Shown here piece after piece: positions 1-8,835 of a stretch of 64,000 nucleotides of DNA. Both the position numbers and the translations under genes were made by a program. Within the stretch, counting starts at the first letter, position 1. Every line of letters starts with the position of its first letter. This DNA comes from DATARH01 sp963712835 (GTDB lineage: Bacteria > Pseudomonadota > Alphaproteobacteria > ATCC43930 > CGMCC-115725), in the NCBI GenBank assembly GCA_963712835.1, contig CAVQJJ010000006.1, forward strand, positions 124,001 through 188,000. The letters run 5' to 3'. Under the pieces are notes generated by a model. It ran no database searches. It saw only the letters and a list, made by a program, of their open reading frames with translations, and was not told the origin of the DNA.

Positions 1-2
1 GC

Positions 3-77
3 CGGCCATCGAGCGGGCACGTCCCGAAAGGCGCGGGCGCAATGAACGGGCGCAATAATCTGCCGGCGGGGAATTAG
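3..77 (+). CDS. possible 3' end of an upstream gene
   Basis: This frame is open from the window edge to a TAG stop that directly abuts the hflK start codon at 78. The last residues read NNLPAGN. Direct abutment would fit the end of an operon partner located before the window, and hflK is often preceded by other genes in alphaproteobacteria, but the 24 visible codons show no recognisable motif. It could equally be a chance open stretch. Confidence 0.25.
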   Translation, partial: RPSSGHVPKGAGAMNGRNNLPAGN

Positions 78-1319
78 ATGAGCGATCGCGGTGGCCCCTG
101 GGGCACCGGGCCTCGTGCCGGCGGCAGGGGCGGCAGGGGCGGCAGCGGTGGTGCCGGCGGTGATGGCGGCGGCGGTCCGGGCGGCCCATGGGGCGGCGGC
201 CGTGGCGGTGGCGGCGATGACGACGATCCGCGTCCGCCGCCGCGCGGCCCCAATATCCGGCCGCCCGATTTTGAGGAGATGCTGCGCCGCGGCCAGGATC
301 GTTTCCGCCGCCTGCTGCCGAGCGGGCGCGGCTCGGGCAGCCTCATCGGCATCATCGTCGCGGTCGTCATCGGCTTGTGGCTGGCGAGCGGCTTCTACCG
401 CGTCGAGCCGGACGAGGTCGGCGTGGTGCTGCGCTTCGGCGCCTACAACCGGACGACCTATCCGGGCCTCAACTATCATATGCCGCGGCCGATCGAGAGC
501 GTGCGGACCCCGAAGGTGACGCGCGTCAACCGCACCGAGATCGGCTTCCGCAATGAGGATTTGGAAGGCCGGCCGACCGCCAGCACACAGGTTCCGGAAG
601 AATCGTTGATGCTGACCGGCGACGAGAACATCGTCGATATCAACTGCACCGTCTTCTGGGTCATCAAGGACGCGAAGGCCTATCTCTTCAACATTCGCGC
701 GCCGGAGAAGACCGTGAAATCCGCGGCGGAAAGCGCGCTACGCGAGGTCATCGGCGAGCACCCGCTGGCGATGGAGCTGTCCGAGGGGCGCCAGCAAATC
801 GAGAGCGAGACCCAGAAACTGTCGCAGCAGCTGCTCGACAGCTATCACGCCGGGGTCGAGGTCACCCAGGTGACGCTGCAGCGCGTCGACCCACCGGGTC
901 CGGTCATCGCCGCCTTCCGCGACGTCCAGGCGGCGCTCGCCGACCAGGCAAGGCTCAAGAACGAGGCCGAGTCCTACCGCAACGGCGTCGTCCCGAAGGC
1001 AAAGGGCGACGCCTCGAAAATCGACCAAGGCGCAGAGGCTTACAAGCAACAGGTAATCGCCCAAGCGACCGGCGACGCGGCGCGTTTCGATTCGGTCTAC
1101 CAAGCCTTCAAGGTCGCCGAAGACGTGACGCGCGAGCGGCTTTACATCGTGACCATGGAGCAGATCCTCGAAGACGCCAACAAGGTCATCCTCGACCGCG
1201 GCGCGGCCGGGCCGAACGGCGTGCTGCCCTATCTGCCGCTGCCGAGCCTGCCGGGCTTCCCGGCGCCCCCCGCCGCGGCCCAGCAATCGACGCCTCCCAG
1301 CACGGGAGGCAAGCCATGA
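78..1319 (+). CDS. hflK: HflK, SPFH/band-7 modulator of the FtsH protease
   Basis: HflK forms a hetero-oligomeric inner-membrane complex with HflC that surrounds FtsH and modulates membrane-protein degradation. The 413-residue product has a glycine- and proline-rich cytoplasmic N-terminus (about residues 1-90), one membrane segment (about 92-108, LIGIIVAVVIGLWLASGFY), and then the SPFH domain starting RVEPDEVGVVLRFG, with an alanine/glutamate-rich helical stretch near 270-350. The tail is proline-rich. The stop codon overlaps the hflC start by four bases (ATGA), so the pair is translationally coupled. The low-complexity glycine-rich head is typical of alphaproteobacterial HflK. The start at 78 follows a GGGGA ribosome-binding site. 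Confidence 0.95.
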   Translation: MSDRGGPWGTGPRAGGRGGRGGSGGAGGDGGGGPGGPWGGGRGGGGDDDDPRPPPRGPNIRPPDFEEMLRRGQDRFRRLLPSGRGSGSLIGIIVAVVIGLWLASGFYRVEPDEVGVVLRFGAYNRTTYPGLNYHMPRPIESVRTPKVTRVNRTEIGFRNEDLEGRPTASTQVPEESLMLTGDENIVDINCTVFWVIKDAKAYLFNIRAPEKTVKSAAESALREVIGEHPLAMELSEGRQQIESETQKLSQQLLDSYHAGVEVTQVTLQRVDPPGPVIAAFRDVQAALADQARLKNEAESYRNGVVPKAKGDASKIDQGAEAYKQQVIAQATGDAARFDSVYQAFKVAEDVTRERLYIVTMEQILEDANKVILDRGAAGPNGVLPYLPLPSLPGFPAPPAAAQQSTPPSTGGKP

Positions 1320-2230
1320 GCCGTCAGCTCGGCATCGCAATCGCCATCGTATTGATCGCCATCGGCATCCTGCTCGACAGCTCGCTGTTCATCGTCGACC
1401 AGACCGAGTTGGCGCTGCTGCTGCAGTTCGGCAAGCCGGTGCGACCGGTCAACGAGCCGGGGCTCGAGTTCAAGATCCCGTTCGTCCAGAACGTCGTCTA
1501 TTTCGACAAGCGCCTGCTCGATGTCGAGCCGCCGCCCGAGGAGGTCATCGCCTCCGACCAGAAGCGGCTAGTGGTCGACACCTATACGCGTTACCGCATC
1601 GTCAACCCGCTGCTGTTCTACCAGACCGTCGGCACCGAGGACTCGGTGCGCGCGCGTCTCACGGCGATGGTCAGCAGCAGCCTGCGCGAAGTGGTCGGCA
1701 AGGTGCCGCTCTCGGCGCTGCTCTCGGCCCAACGCGCCGACATCATGCACCTGATCCGCGACGACGTGCACAGCGCCGCCAAGTCGTTCGGCATCGATGT
1801 CGTCGATACCCGCATTCGCCGCGCCGATCTGCCGACGCAGAACAGTGAGGCGATCTATGCGCGGATGAATTCCGAGCGGCAGCAGCAAGCCGCGCTCTAT
1901 CGCGGCGAAGGCGCCCAGGCGGCGCAAACCGTACGCGCCAACGCCGACCGCGAGGTTACCGTGATCATCGCCGACGCGCAGCGCGACGCCCAGAAGCTGC
2001 GTGGCGAAGGCGACGCCGCGGCGACCGCGATCTACGCCAAGGCGTATGACCAGGATAAGAACTTCTTCGCATTCTACCGCTCGCTCGAGGCCTACCGCGC
2101 CGCGCTCGCCGGGCACAACACGACCTTCGTGATGAGCCCCGACAGCAACTTCTTCCAGTTCTTCAACAACCCCGCCCCGAGCGGCTCCGGCGCGGCGGCC
2201 ACACCCCCGTCTCCCGCCGCCTCGCGCTGA
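1316..2230 (+). CDS. hflC: HflC, SPFH/band-7 modulator of the FtsH protease
   Basis: This is the partner of HflK in the FtsH-associated membrane complex. The 304-residue protein opens with an uncleaved membrane anchor (about residues 5-25, IAIAIVLIAIGILLDSSLFIV), followed by the band-7 domain (DQTELALLLQFGKPVRPVNEPGL) and the conserved helical segment containing RMNSERQQQAA near residue 185. Length and architecture match the family. The ATG lies inside the end of hflK, and a small DUF2065 gene follows after 44 bases, the usual alphaproteobacterial order. The C-terminus is rich in Pro, Ala and Ser and is probably disordered. Confidence 0.95.
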   Translation: MSRQLGIAIAIVLIAIGILLDSSLFIVDQTELALLLQFGKPVRPVNEPGLEFKIPFVQNVVYFDKRLLDVEPPPEEVIASDQKRLVVDTYTRYRIVNPLLFYQTVGTEDSVRARLTAMVSSSLREVVGKVPLSALLSAQRADIMHLIRDDVHSAAKSFGIDVVDTRIRRADLPTQNSEAIYARMNSERQQQAALYRGEGAQAAQTVRANADREVTVIIADAQRDAQKLRGEGDAAATAIYAKAYDQDKNFFAFYRSLEAYRAALAGHNTTFVMSPDSNFFQFFNNPAPSGSGAAATPPSPAASR

Positions 2231-2274
2231 TGGCGCCAACCCGGCGATGAACAAGTTGCGATAAGCGCGCCCGG

Positions 2275-2460
2275 ATGCGCGATTTTCTGACCGCGCTTGC
2301 GCTGATCCTGGTGATCGAGGGGATCGTCTACGCGCTGTTTCCCGAATTGATGCGGCGCCTCGCGACGCGGACGACGCGCACTCCAGCGCAGGCGTTGCGC
2401 ATCGGCGGGCTGATCGCGGCTTTTCTCGGGGTCGTCATCGTCTGGCTGCTGCGGCGCTAG
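2275..2460 (+). CDS. DUF2065 family small membrane protein
   Basis: A 61-residue protein with two hydrophobic segments (about residues 4-22 and 43-58) separated by a basic loop containing RRLATRTTRTP. Proteins of this kind (DUF2065, YjeT-like) are commonly encoded next to hflKC, as here. No biochemical role is established; the context suggests an accessory role in the FtsH/HflKC membrane quality-control complex, which is inference. The gene lies 44 bases after hflC in the same orientation. Confidence 0.8.
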   Translation: MRDFLTALALILVIEGIVYALFPELMRRLATRTTRTPAQALRIGGLIAAFLGVVIVWLLRR

Positions 2461-2693
2461 TGCCAGCCATGCTCTCTCCGCCCATTGAAGGGAGGGCGGG
2501 CGAGGTGGGCAAGTTGGACCGCGGCCGTCTCGGCCGCAGACGGGCGGAACGCCTGCGTTCCTGTCTCCCACCTCACGTCATGCATAGACTTCTGGTTTGC
2601 CGCCGGCTTCTCTCGTATCTTGCGCGTCGCGAGACCGGCGGCGCACCCGTTGCATGCGCGCCCTCGCCTGTCCTTAAAGGGGAGTTGTTGACG

Positions 2694-4271
2694 GTGCTAT
2701 CGAGAGCGACACTTCGGCATGCGGCCGTGGCGCTGCTGGCGCTCGGGCTGATCGCCGCGCCGGTTGGCATCCAAGGCGGCGGCCTCTCTGGCGGTTCCGC
2801 GGGCCTGGAAGTCAGCCGCGCGGCGGCGCATCCGGCGCCCGACGGCTTCGCCGACCTGGCGGATAAGCTGCTGCCGTCGGTCGTCAACATCTCGACGACG
2901 CAGACCGTCAAGGCCTCCGCCGACAAGGGCGACAAGGACAACCCCGACACGCCCGACATGCCGCAATTCCCACCCGGCTCGCCATTCGAGCAATTCTTCA
3001 AGGACTTCTTCAAGCACCAGCACCCGGGACAGGGCCAGGGTCAGAGCCAGGGTCAGCCGCAGGCCGAGACCCGCAAGGCCACCTCGCTCGGTTCGGGCTT
3101 CATCATCGACCCGTCGGGATATGTCGTGACCAACAATCACGTCATCAACGACGCGGATGAGATCACCGTCATCCTGCACGACAACACGAATTTGAAGGCC
3201 GAGGTCGTCGGCCGCGACACCAAGACCGACATCGCCGTCCTCAAGGTCAAGACCGATCATCCGCTTGTCGCCGTGCCATGGGGCGACAGCGACAAGTCGC
3301 GGGTCGGGGATTGGGTGCTGGCGATCGGCAACCCGTTCGGCCTCGGCGGCACGGTGACCGCCGGTATCCTCTCGGCGCGCCAGCGCGACATCAATTCCGG
3401 CCCCTATGACGACTTCCTGCAGACCGACGCCTCGATCAACCGCGGCAATTCGGGCGGACCGATGTTCAACATGGACGGCCAGGTGATCGGCATCAACACG
3501 GCGATCTATTCGCCTTCGGGCGGCTCGATCGGCATCGGCTTCGCGATACCATCGTCGCTCGCCCAGGAGGTCGTGCACGAGCTCATCACCGAAAGCGACC
3601 ACACCGTACATCGCGGCTGGCTCGGCGTGCGCATCCAGGAGGTCACCGACGAGATCGCCGACAGTCTGGGGCTCAGCAAAGCGGAGGGCGCGCTGGTCGC
3701 CAGCGTCACCGACAACGGCCCGGCCCAGGCGGCGGGCATTCAGCCGGGCGATGTGATCCTCACCTTTGACGGCAAAAACGTTACGGCGATGCGCAACCTG
3801 CCGCGTCTCGTCGCCGAGACCCCGGTCGACAAGACCGTGCCGGTGACCGTCTGGCGCAAGCGCGCCCAGACCCAGCTCAAGGTCAAGGTCGGCCGCCTGC
3901 AGGAGACCGAGACCGCGAGCGCCGAACCCGGCGACAAATCCCCCGCGCCGAAAGCCCTCCCGGTCGACACCGCCAAGGCGCTCGGCATGACCCTGTCCGA
4001 CGTGACCCCGGAACTGAAGGAGAAATACTCGCTCGGCGACGACGCCAAGGGCGTCGTCGTGGTCGACGTCGCCAAGGACAGCCCGAGCGACGAGAAAGGC
4101 CTGCGCGCCGGCGACGTGATCATGGAGGCTTCGCAGGAAGAGGTGAAATCGCCGAGCCAGGTCGCCGCCAAGGTCGCCGACGCCAAAAAATCCGGCCGCA
4201 AGTCCATCCTCTTGCTCGTCCAGCGCCAGGGCGACCTGCGCTTCGTCGCCCTGCGCCTCGACCAGAGTTAG
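2694..4271 (+). CDS. degP: DegP/HtrA-type periplasmic serine protease (Do family)
   Basis: An envelope protease and chaperone that degrades misfolded periplasmic proteins. From the GTG at 2694 the product is 525 residues: a signal peptide (hydrophobic AAVALLALGLIAAPVG), a trypsin-like domain with triad His149 (TNNHVIN), Asp179 (KTDIAVL) and Ser253 (RGNSGGP), and two PDZ domains (about 300-390 and 420-515). The frame stays open upstream to 2460, but that part has no signal sequence, while an AAAGGGGAG ribosome-binding site sits nine bases before this GTG; TTG at 2688 is a weaker alternative. A Gln/Gly-rich linker near residue 115 precedes the protease domain. It lies downstream of hflKC, a frequent alphaproteobacterial arrangement. 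Confidence 0.92.
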   Translation: MLSRATLRHAAVALLALGLIAAPVGIQGGGLSGGSAGLEVSRAAAHPAPDGFADLADKLLPSVVNISTTQTVKASADKGDKDNPDTPDMPQFPPGSPFEQFFKDFFKHQHPGQGQGQSQGQPQAETRKATSLGSGFIIDPSGYVVTNNHVINDADEITVILHDNTNLKAEVVGRDTKTDIAVLKVKTDHPLVAVPWGDSDKSRVGDWVLAIGNPFGLGGTVTAGILSARQRDINSGPYDDFLQTDASINRGNSGGPMFNMDGQVIGINTAIYSPSGGSIGIGFAIPSSLAQEVVHELITESDHTVHRGWLGVRIQEVTDEIADSLGLSKAEGALVASVTDNGPAQAAGIQPGDVILTFDGKNVTAMRNLPRLVAETPVDKTVPVTVWRKRAQTQLKVKVGRLQETETASAEPGDKSPAPKALPVDTAKALGMTLSDVTPELKEKYSLGDDAKGVVVVDVAKDSPSDEKGLRAGDVIMEASQEEVKSPSQVAAKVADAKKSGRKSILLLVQRQGDLRFVALRLDQS

Positions 4272-4462
4272 AAGGCCTCCGCGCGGTCGCCAAGAAACGG
4301 ACTGCGTCGAACCTCGCCGCAGCCCGAGTGTCAGGGGGACGGGAAGCTCTGGAGGAGGGTCAGAGGATGCCGCAACCCCGATCCGCGGTCGTTATCTCAT
4401 ATTAAAATCGGGCTGTCCTCGCCGGTTAACGACCATGCGATGTGATTTGGCGGGCTATCCCT

Positions 4463-4756
4463 TCAATCCACCATATCAAACAGCTTACACCAGCCCGTGA
4501 GGCTGACCTCGCCGTCCACGACCTTGCAGCTCTTCGGCTTGATGAAAAACGTGCAGACCGCGCAGCTGAACATGCCTTTCGGCATCGGCTGATACTCGGC
4601 GGCGGCTTGCGAAATCTTATTGGGGTTCGCCGCCGGCTCGTCGGCCTCGCTCGGTGCGGCCGTCACCCACAGCCCCAAGGCCAGCATGGTGCGTCGCGTG
4701 AGCCGACGGCGCCATCTTGTGACCGGCGCGCTCAATCCCCTAGTGTCCATCCGCAA
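4463..4756 (-). CDS. HiPIP-like high-potential iron-sulfur protein, Tat-exported
   Basis: A 97-residue precursor. The N-terminus contains a twin-arginine motif (LTRRTMLALGL) followed by a short hydrophobic stretch, as expected for a cofactor-loaded periplasmic protein. The mature part has four cysteines: a CAVC pair, one in KSCKVVDG and one in the diagnostic GWC motif near the C-terminus, the pattern of high-potential iron-sulfur proteins that bind a [4Fe-4S] cluster. Spacing between the second and third Cys is shorter than in the classical proteins. It probably shuttles electrons in the periplasm. No partner oxidoreductase lies beside it. The gene is divergent from the membrane protein at 4789, with only 32 bases between the two start codons. 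Confidence 0.75.
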   Translation of the reverse strand: MRMDTRGLSAPVTRWRRRLTRRTMLALGLWVTAAPSEADEPAANPNKISQAAAEYQPMPKGMFSCAVCTFFIKPKSCKVVDGEVSLTGWCKLFDMVD

Positions 4757-4788
4757 ACTCGGCTCACCGTTCCGGGGAACATGCGAGA

Positions 4789-5130
4789 GTGACCGCGGAT
4801 TGGTACCTCATTCTCGCCGTCCTGGGTCCGGCCTTGGGCTTTTTGCTGGTCGTGGGCTGCATTCCCTTCCTGATCTACAGCTTTTGCGCCCGCAACCGGC
4901 TCCGCGCCTTTACGGCCAGCAAGGTCGCCACCGTCTTGGCGCTGTTATCGGTGTTCGCGTCGGCGATCCTGTGGCTTCAGCTGATCTCCGGCTACTACCG
5001 CTACGACAACCCCGTCGATCACCGCGACCCCGATTTCATCGTGTGGGAGGTTGTCGCCGGGTCGGAGGCGGTGGCCGTCCTGCTTTCCATCCTTAGCGTG
5101 ATCCGACAGAGAGCACGTCGGGCCGTCTAA
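4789..5130 (+). CDS. small integral membrane protein, unknown function
   Basis: A 113-residue protein starting at GTG with three predicted membrane segments (about residues 5-30, 43-66 and 83-103). The segment between the second and third spans contains YYRYDNPVDHRDPDF. The C-terminus is arginine-rich (RQRARR), suggesting it faces the cytoplasm. No family is recognised. The upstream neighbour is a divergent HiPIP-like gene and the downstream region carries repeats, so context does not help. The composition is clearly coding, but a start further downstream is possible. Confidence 0.55.
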   Translation: MTADWYLILAVLGPALGFLLVVGCIPFLIYSFCARNRLRAFTASKVATVLALLSVFASAILWLQLISGYYRYDNPVDHRDPDFIVWEVVAGSEAVAVLLSILSVIRQRARRAV

Positions 5131-5306
5131 GTCTGTCATTCCCGCGTGATCTCCGGATCAAGTCGGGGGCAGAATCCACCCACACAGCGGCTTGAAGCGG
5201 TTCGTGCCTGCCCCACCCACCTGCTACTGGCGCAGCAGCTCTCCCTCCCCCCTGGTCACGGGGAGGGCTGGGAGGGGCCGGCATCGGCCGCTGGAAGCGA
5301 AGTAAA
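5131..5306. repeat. intergenic repeat remnants between convergent genes
   Basis: This spacer carries two fragments seen elsewhere in the window: a TCATTCCCG-type element from about 5136, and a C/G-run palindrome at 5239-5282 (CTCCCTCCCCC, a loop, GGGGAGGG). The palindrome is the same kind as the element found inside the CobW-type gene at 15161-15256. Two genes converge on it, so it may also act as a weak bidirectional terminator, though there is no T-run. Confidence 0.5.
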
Positions 5307-6806
5307 TTAAGCCGGCCGCGCCACGTAACCGTAGCGCAGGTTGCTGCGGCCGCCGCCTCGGGCGACATAGTCCGCCTTCATCTGCGCGAAGCGGTCGCCC
5401 TTGACCGCCTCGGCATGCTGCTCGTTGATGCCGTAGAGCCGCGCCGAGTTGCCGCCGAAGATCGCGGTCTTGAGCGGCCCGTCGGCCGGGCCCAGCGGCT
5501 TGAACCCGTATTTCTTTTGCATGTCGTCGGTGATTTCGAGCCGCCGCAGCCCTTCGATCTGCCATTGCGGCGCGCCGGTCCACACCGCGTCGGTGCCCCA
5601 GACGATGCGGTCTTGCCCGAGCCCCTTGACCAGCGTCCCCATCAATGCGGCCGCGAGGCGCGGCTGTGCTACCGCCGTCCAGGCGAAAATCTGCCCCAAA
5701 TCGCCGTAGACGTTGTGGACGCCGTATTTCTCGGGGATTTCGGCGAGGTCGCTGGTCCAGGACGAGCGGCCGGTCTTGTCGAACTCGTCCATCGCGTCTT
5801 GCGGGTTGGCGCCGACCCAGCGATAGGCCGAGTGGTAGACGAGGAAATTCAGCTGCGGCCAGTCCTTCGCCGCCTTGCCGATATCGCTGACATCGGCATA
5901 GGGCAACAGCCGCGGGAATTTCTCGGCGATCGCCGGCGCGAACAACCCCTTGTGGATGCACACGTTCTTGATGTTGGTCTTGGCGATCTTTTCGTAGAAC
6001 GGGTACATCAGCTTTTCGTCGTCGGCGTGCCAGGGCCAGTGCGCCAGCTCCTTGTGGGTGTTGTCGCCGACCGTGTAGCCCTTCCACGAATCCGGTTTGT
6101 ACTTTTCGACTGCCTCGTCGACCTTGTCGAGCCAGCCGTCCTGGCCTGGGGTGAAGGTGAAATGCGCCATCATGCGGCGCGTGCCGGCCTTTTCGTTGAC
6201 CGCTGCGCGGGTCTTGAACACCTGGTCCTGCGGGATGAACCAGTCCTCCGGCACGTCGGAGGGCGAGTTTGACAACAGCGAGACCTTGGTATCGCTGTCC
6301 ATATAGACCTCTTTGACGTAATTGGGAAATTTGAGGTCGTCGAGGGTCTGCTCCCTGCCCGACAGCTCCTTGTTCCAACCCCATTGCCCGACCGCCTCGC
6401 GGCCCTTCACAAAGCCGGTGAGGCGCGTGTCATCGCGCAGGAAATGGGTATGACCGTCGATGATCATCTGCCCGGATTGCGCCTCGGCGAGTTGGTTCGC
6501 CAGCTCGGGGGTCGCGGCCTCGGCCTCGCTCACCGCGAAATAGCGCCCGAACACCGAGTTCATCGCGACGAAGGACGCAGCCATCCCGGCGGCGGTCTGG
6601 AAGAAGCGGCGGCGCGACACCCCTTGATGCTTCGCCAGCCGGTCGCTCATCTCAATGAGCCGCGCCTCGACCTCTTTCTGCTGCGCGGTCTGCGGGAACG
6701 GCAGGTACTCGTCGCTCGACACGATCTGCGTCGGCACCGGCGAGGGGAATGACGACGTCTCCGCCGGCAGCAGCCCGCTGATCATCTCGTCTGTCGGAAC
6801 TCGCAT
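5307..6806 (-). CDS. Tat-exported amidohydrolase (amidohydrolase_2 superfamily)
   Basis: A 499-residue TIM-barrel metal-dependent hydrolase. A conserved leader of about 60 residues (EYLPFPQTAQQKEVEARL) precedes an internal twin-arginine motif SRRRFFQTAAG (about residue 64) and a hydrophobic stretch; I recall this long leader from related alphaproteobacterial amidohydrolases, so the first ATG is kept. The metal-binding start of the barrel is IDGHTHFL near residue 117. The later motifs YHSAYRW and WGTDAVW match the His and Asp ligand positions of the superfamily, and the final NSARLYGI motif is typical of its C-terminus. The substrate is unknown. Export to the periplasm is inferred from the Tat motif. 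Confidence 0.8.
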   Translation of the reverse strand: MRVPTDEMISGLLPAETSSFPSPVPTQIVSSDEYLPFPQTAQQKEVEARLIEMSDRLAKHQGVSRRRFFQTAAGMAASFVAMNSVFGRYFAVSEAEAATPELANQLAEAQSGQMIIDGHTHFLRDDTRLTGFVKGREAVGQWGWNKELSGREQTLDDLKFPNYVKEVYMDSDTKVSLLSNSPSDVPEDWFIPQDQVFKTRAAVNEKAGTRRMMAHFTFTPGQDGWLDKVDEAVEKYKPDSWKGYTVGDNTHKELAHWPWHADDEKLMYPFYEKIAKTNIKNVCIHKGLFAPAIAEKFPRLLPYADVSDIGKAAKDWPQLNFLVYHSAYRWVGANPQDAMDEFDKTGRSSWTSDLAEIPEKYGVHNVYGDLGQIFAWTAVAQPRLAAALMGTLVKGLGQDRIVWGTDAVWTGAPQWQIEGLRRLEITDDMQKKYGFKPLGPADGPLKTAIFGGNSARLYGINEQHAEAVKGDRFAQMKADYVARGGGRSNLRYGYVARPA

Positions 6807-6899
6807 GGCGCCCTCCCCGAATTGAAGCCGCTCATTCTACCCGGCATCGCGCGCCCGCACCAATGCCGCGCCGGTATCGCAATTTATGCGCCGCTGCGA

Positions 6900-7118
6900 T
6901 TATCGGCCCTACCGGGCCGGTAAAGGATGATCACCGCCGAGGCGAGCTGGATGGCTGACCTCGAAGAGGAAAATAGCCGAAAAAGACGCCGCCGCCGAAG
7001 CCAAAGACCGCCGACGAGAAGCCGAGATCCTTGTTCATCGTCAATCCGGCGAAGCCGAGATAGGCAGCGAAGTAGCAGACCATCAGCATCGGCAAGAGCC
7101 GCCGCGCCACCTTTGCTT
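6900..7118 (-). pseudogene. remnant of an MFS transporter N-terminus
   Basis: Reading the minus strand from about 7118 gives KVARRLLPMLMVCYFAAYL, then GFAGLTMNKDLGFSA, then VVFGFGGGVFFGYF. This is the first-two-helix signature of an anion:cation symporter-type MFS protein. Compared with intact relatives known to me, the DRVNV segment after AYL is missing as an in-frame 15-base deletion. After GYF the frame breaks and continues one frame over as LFEVSHP. Nothing of the remaining ten or so helices is present. It lies 13 bases beyond the stop of the M81 peptidase gene, so it was probably a transporter co-transcribed with that peptidase before it decayed. Confidence 0.7.
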
Positions 7119-7131
7119 TGGGCTTGCGCCG

Positions 7132-8673
7132 TCAGTCCGGCGGCTGCCAGTCGACACTATCGTCGAGCGGGATTACCGGGCGGGGCAGGCGCGACCAGGT
7201 GAAATTCTTCAGCATCGGCGAGGTGAGACCGGGCAGGTCGACCTCGACGATCTGCTCGTGCTTGAAGAACTCGTCGAACCCGCCGCGGAAGTGGCCGCGC
7301 GACTTGACGACGACGATGCGCGCCTTGGCGATGTCGATCCCGAGCATCTCGAAGAAGATCGGATCGGCGCATTGCCGTCGCTTCGAGACCACGACGACAG
7401 TGACGCCGCCGACGCGCAGCGCGGCACATTTCCCCATGCCGAGGCTCATCCCGGCATAGATGCCCCGTCGGCCGACGCACTCGCCGTCGCTGAGCGCGAC
7501 GACCCGCGCCGGCGCCGTCCACGGTTGGGAGAATTCGCTTTCCTCGTCGCGATTGAAGCGCGCCTCGAAATTGTAGTGCAGCCCATATTGATGCGCTTCG
7601 GCGGCCAGCTGCGGATCGTAGATGATGCCGACCAGCGCGCCGTTGACCTTGGCGTCCCAAAGCGCCTTCAGCAGATACATCGTGTTGCCGCGTCCGCCGC
7701 CGCCCGGATTATCGGCGACATCGGCGAAGCACACCGCGGGCAACGCCGGATCATTCGACGCCGCGATCGCCTTGGCGACCGCGGCGTCGAGCGGGGTGAG
7801 CTTTGGATAGAAGCGGGCGCGGTTGTCCCAGCCGAACTGCGCAATCTCGCGCGCCACCGTCTCGGCCACGCGCGAGTTGCGCCCCCTAATCGAAGAACTG
7901 GCACGGCGGGCCGTGACGACGGCCGTCAGCCCATTCTTCGCCGTGTCGGAGAAAGCGAACCCGCCCATCACCGACACATTCATGATTTCCGGACCGATTT
8001 TGGTCTGACCGAAATTGATCATGTCAGCATAGGGGCCGGCGGCGGTCAGCATCGTCACGGTCGGCGGCACGATTGGCAGGCGAACGAAGGCGATCTCCGT
8101 CTTGGTGCCGCCCAACATCTCTCGGATCGTCTGCGCCGCCTCGATGCCGCGCTCTCGCATGTCCATATGCGGGTTGGTGCGATAGCCGATAAACGCGTCG
8201 ATCGTCGACACCATGCGATCGGAGATATTGGCGTGCAGGTCAAGCGTCGCGACGACCGGCACATCCGGACCGACGATGCGCCGAATGGCGGCGAAGAGCT
8301 CGCCGTCCGGGTCGTCATCCTCGGTGGTGATGCCGGCGCCGTGCTCGCAGATATAGACGGCGTCGACCGGCAGCGCGGCGGTGAGCCGCGTTTCGATATC
8401 GGCGAGCAGCTCGGTGAAGAATTGATGGTCAGTCGGGCCGTTGGGCTCGGCGGCGGCGAAGGCGATACCGACCGGCGTCCAAAACCCGGCTGCGTCCATG
8501 TCGGCGACAAAGCCGGGGATCTCGCCGAGCATGCGCGGCGCCGGCAGCCGCGCCTCGGCGGCGATCTCCTCGCCGGCGAAATAAGCGAAATGCGCTCGCG
8601 TCGCGACCGGCGCGAAGCGGTTGCACTCGATCGAGAAGCCGCAAATGGCGATGCGCGGATTGGTCTTGGACAT
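7132..8673 (-). CDS. M81 family metallopeptidase (MlrC-like)
   Basis: A 513-residue protein of the family named for MlrC, the last enzyme of microcystin linear-peptide degradation; most members have unknown substrates. The N-terminal domain starts IAICGFSIECNRFAP. The zinc ligands of MlrC (Asp, His, His) are visible as TLDLHAN and RTNPHMDM around residues 165-195. The C-terminal MlrC_C domain begins with the Asp/Gly-rich ADVADNPGGGGRGNT motif near residue 320, and ITYDPQ-like and WSRLPRP segments follow. Length is normal for the family. No signal peptide is seen, so it is probably cytoplasmic. The neighbouring transporter remnant and the downstream amidases suggest use of small peptides or amides. 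Confidence 0.85.
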   Translation of the reverse strand: MSKTNPRIAICGFSIECNRFAPVATRAHFAYFAGEEIAAEARLPAPRMLGEIPGFVADMDAAGFWTPVGIAFAAAEPNGPTDHQFFTELLADIETRLTAALPVDAVYICEHGAGITTEDDDPDGELFAAIRRIVGPDVPVVATLDLHANISDRMVSTIDAFIGYRTNPHMDMRERGIEAAQTIREMLGGTKTEIAFVRLPIVPPTVTMLTAAGPYADMINFGQTKIGPEIMNVSVMGGFAFSDTAKNGLTAVVTARRASSSIRGRNSRVAETVAREIAQFGWDNRARFYPKLTPLDAAVAKAIAASNDPALPAVCFADVADNPGGGGRGNTMYLLKALWDAKVNGALVGIIYDPQLAAEAHQYGLHYNFEARFNRDEESEFSQPWTAPARVVALSDGECVGRRGIYAGMSLGMGKCAALRVGGVTVVVVSKRRQCADPIFFEMLGIDIAKARIVVVKSRGHFRGGFDEFFKHEQIVEVDLPGLTSPMLKNFTWSRLPRPVIPLDDSVDWQPPD

Positions 8674-8750
8674 GGGAAGGGCGCAGGGTTGTGATCCTGC
8701 GCCCTATCCTAGATCAGTCGCGGCAGAGGTTCAGGCGTCTTATTTTTCTC

Positions 8751-8816
8751 GTCGCCCCCGCGCAAGCGGGGGTCCAGGGCAAGCGACGGAGCGGTTGCCC
8801 TGGGTTCCCGTTTCGC
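8751..8816. repeat. dispersed palindromic repeat, family B (copy 1)
   Basis: An imperfect inverted repeat of about 66 bases made of a CCCCCGCGCAAGCGGGGG hairpin, a GTCCAGGGCAAGCG segment, and the reverse-complementary TTGCCCTGGGTTCCCG. The same arrangement recurs at 47897-47974. It lies between two genes of the same orientation and could fold into a stable structure in the transcript. Confidence 0.6.
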
Positions 8817-8835
8817 AAGAAAGACAAAAAAAAGA

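Noticed and set aside
2460..2693. N-terminal extension of the DegP-type protease by 78 residues
   Set aside because: The extension lacks a signal sequence, while a ribosome-binding site and a proper signal peptide follow at 2694.
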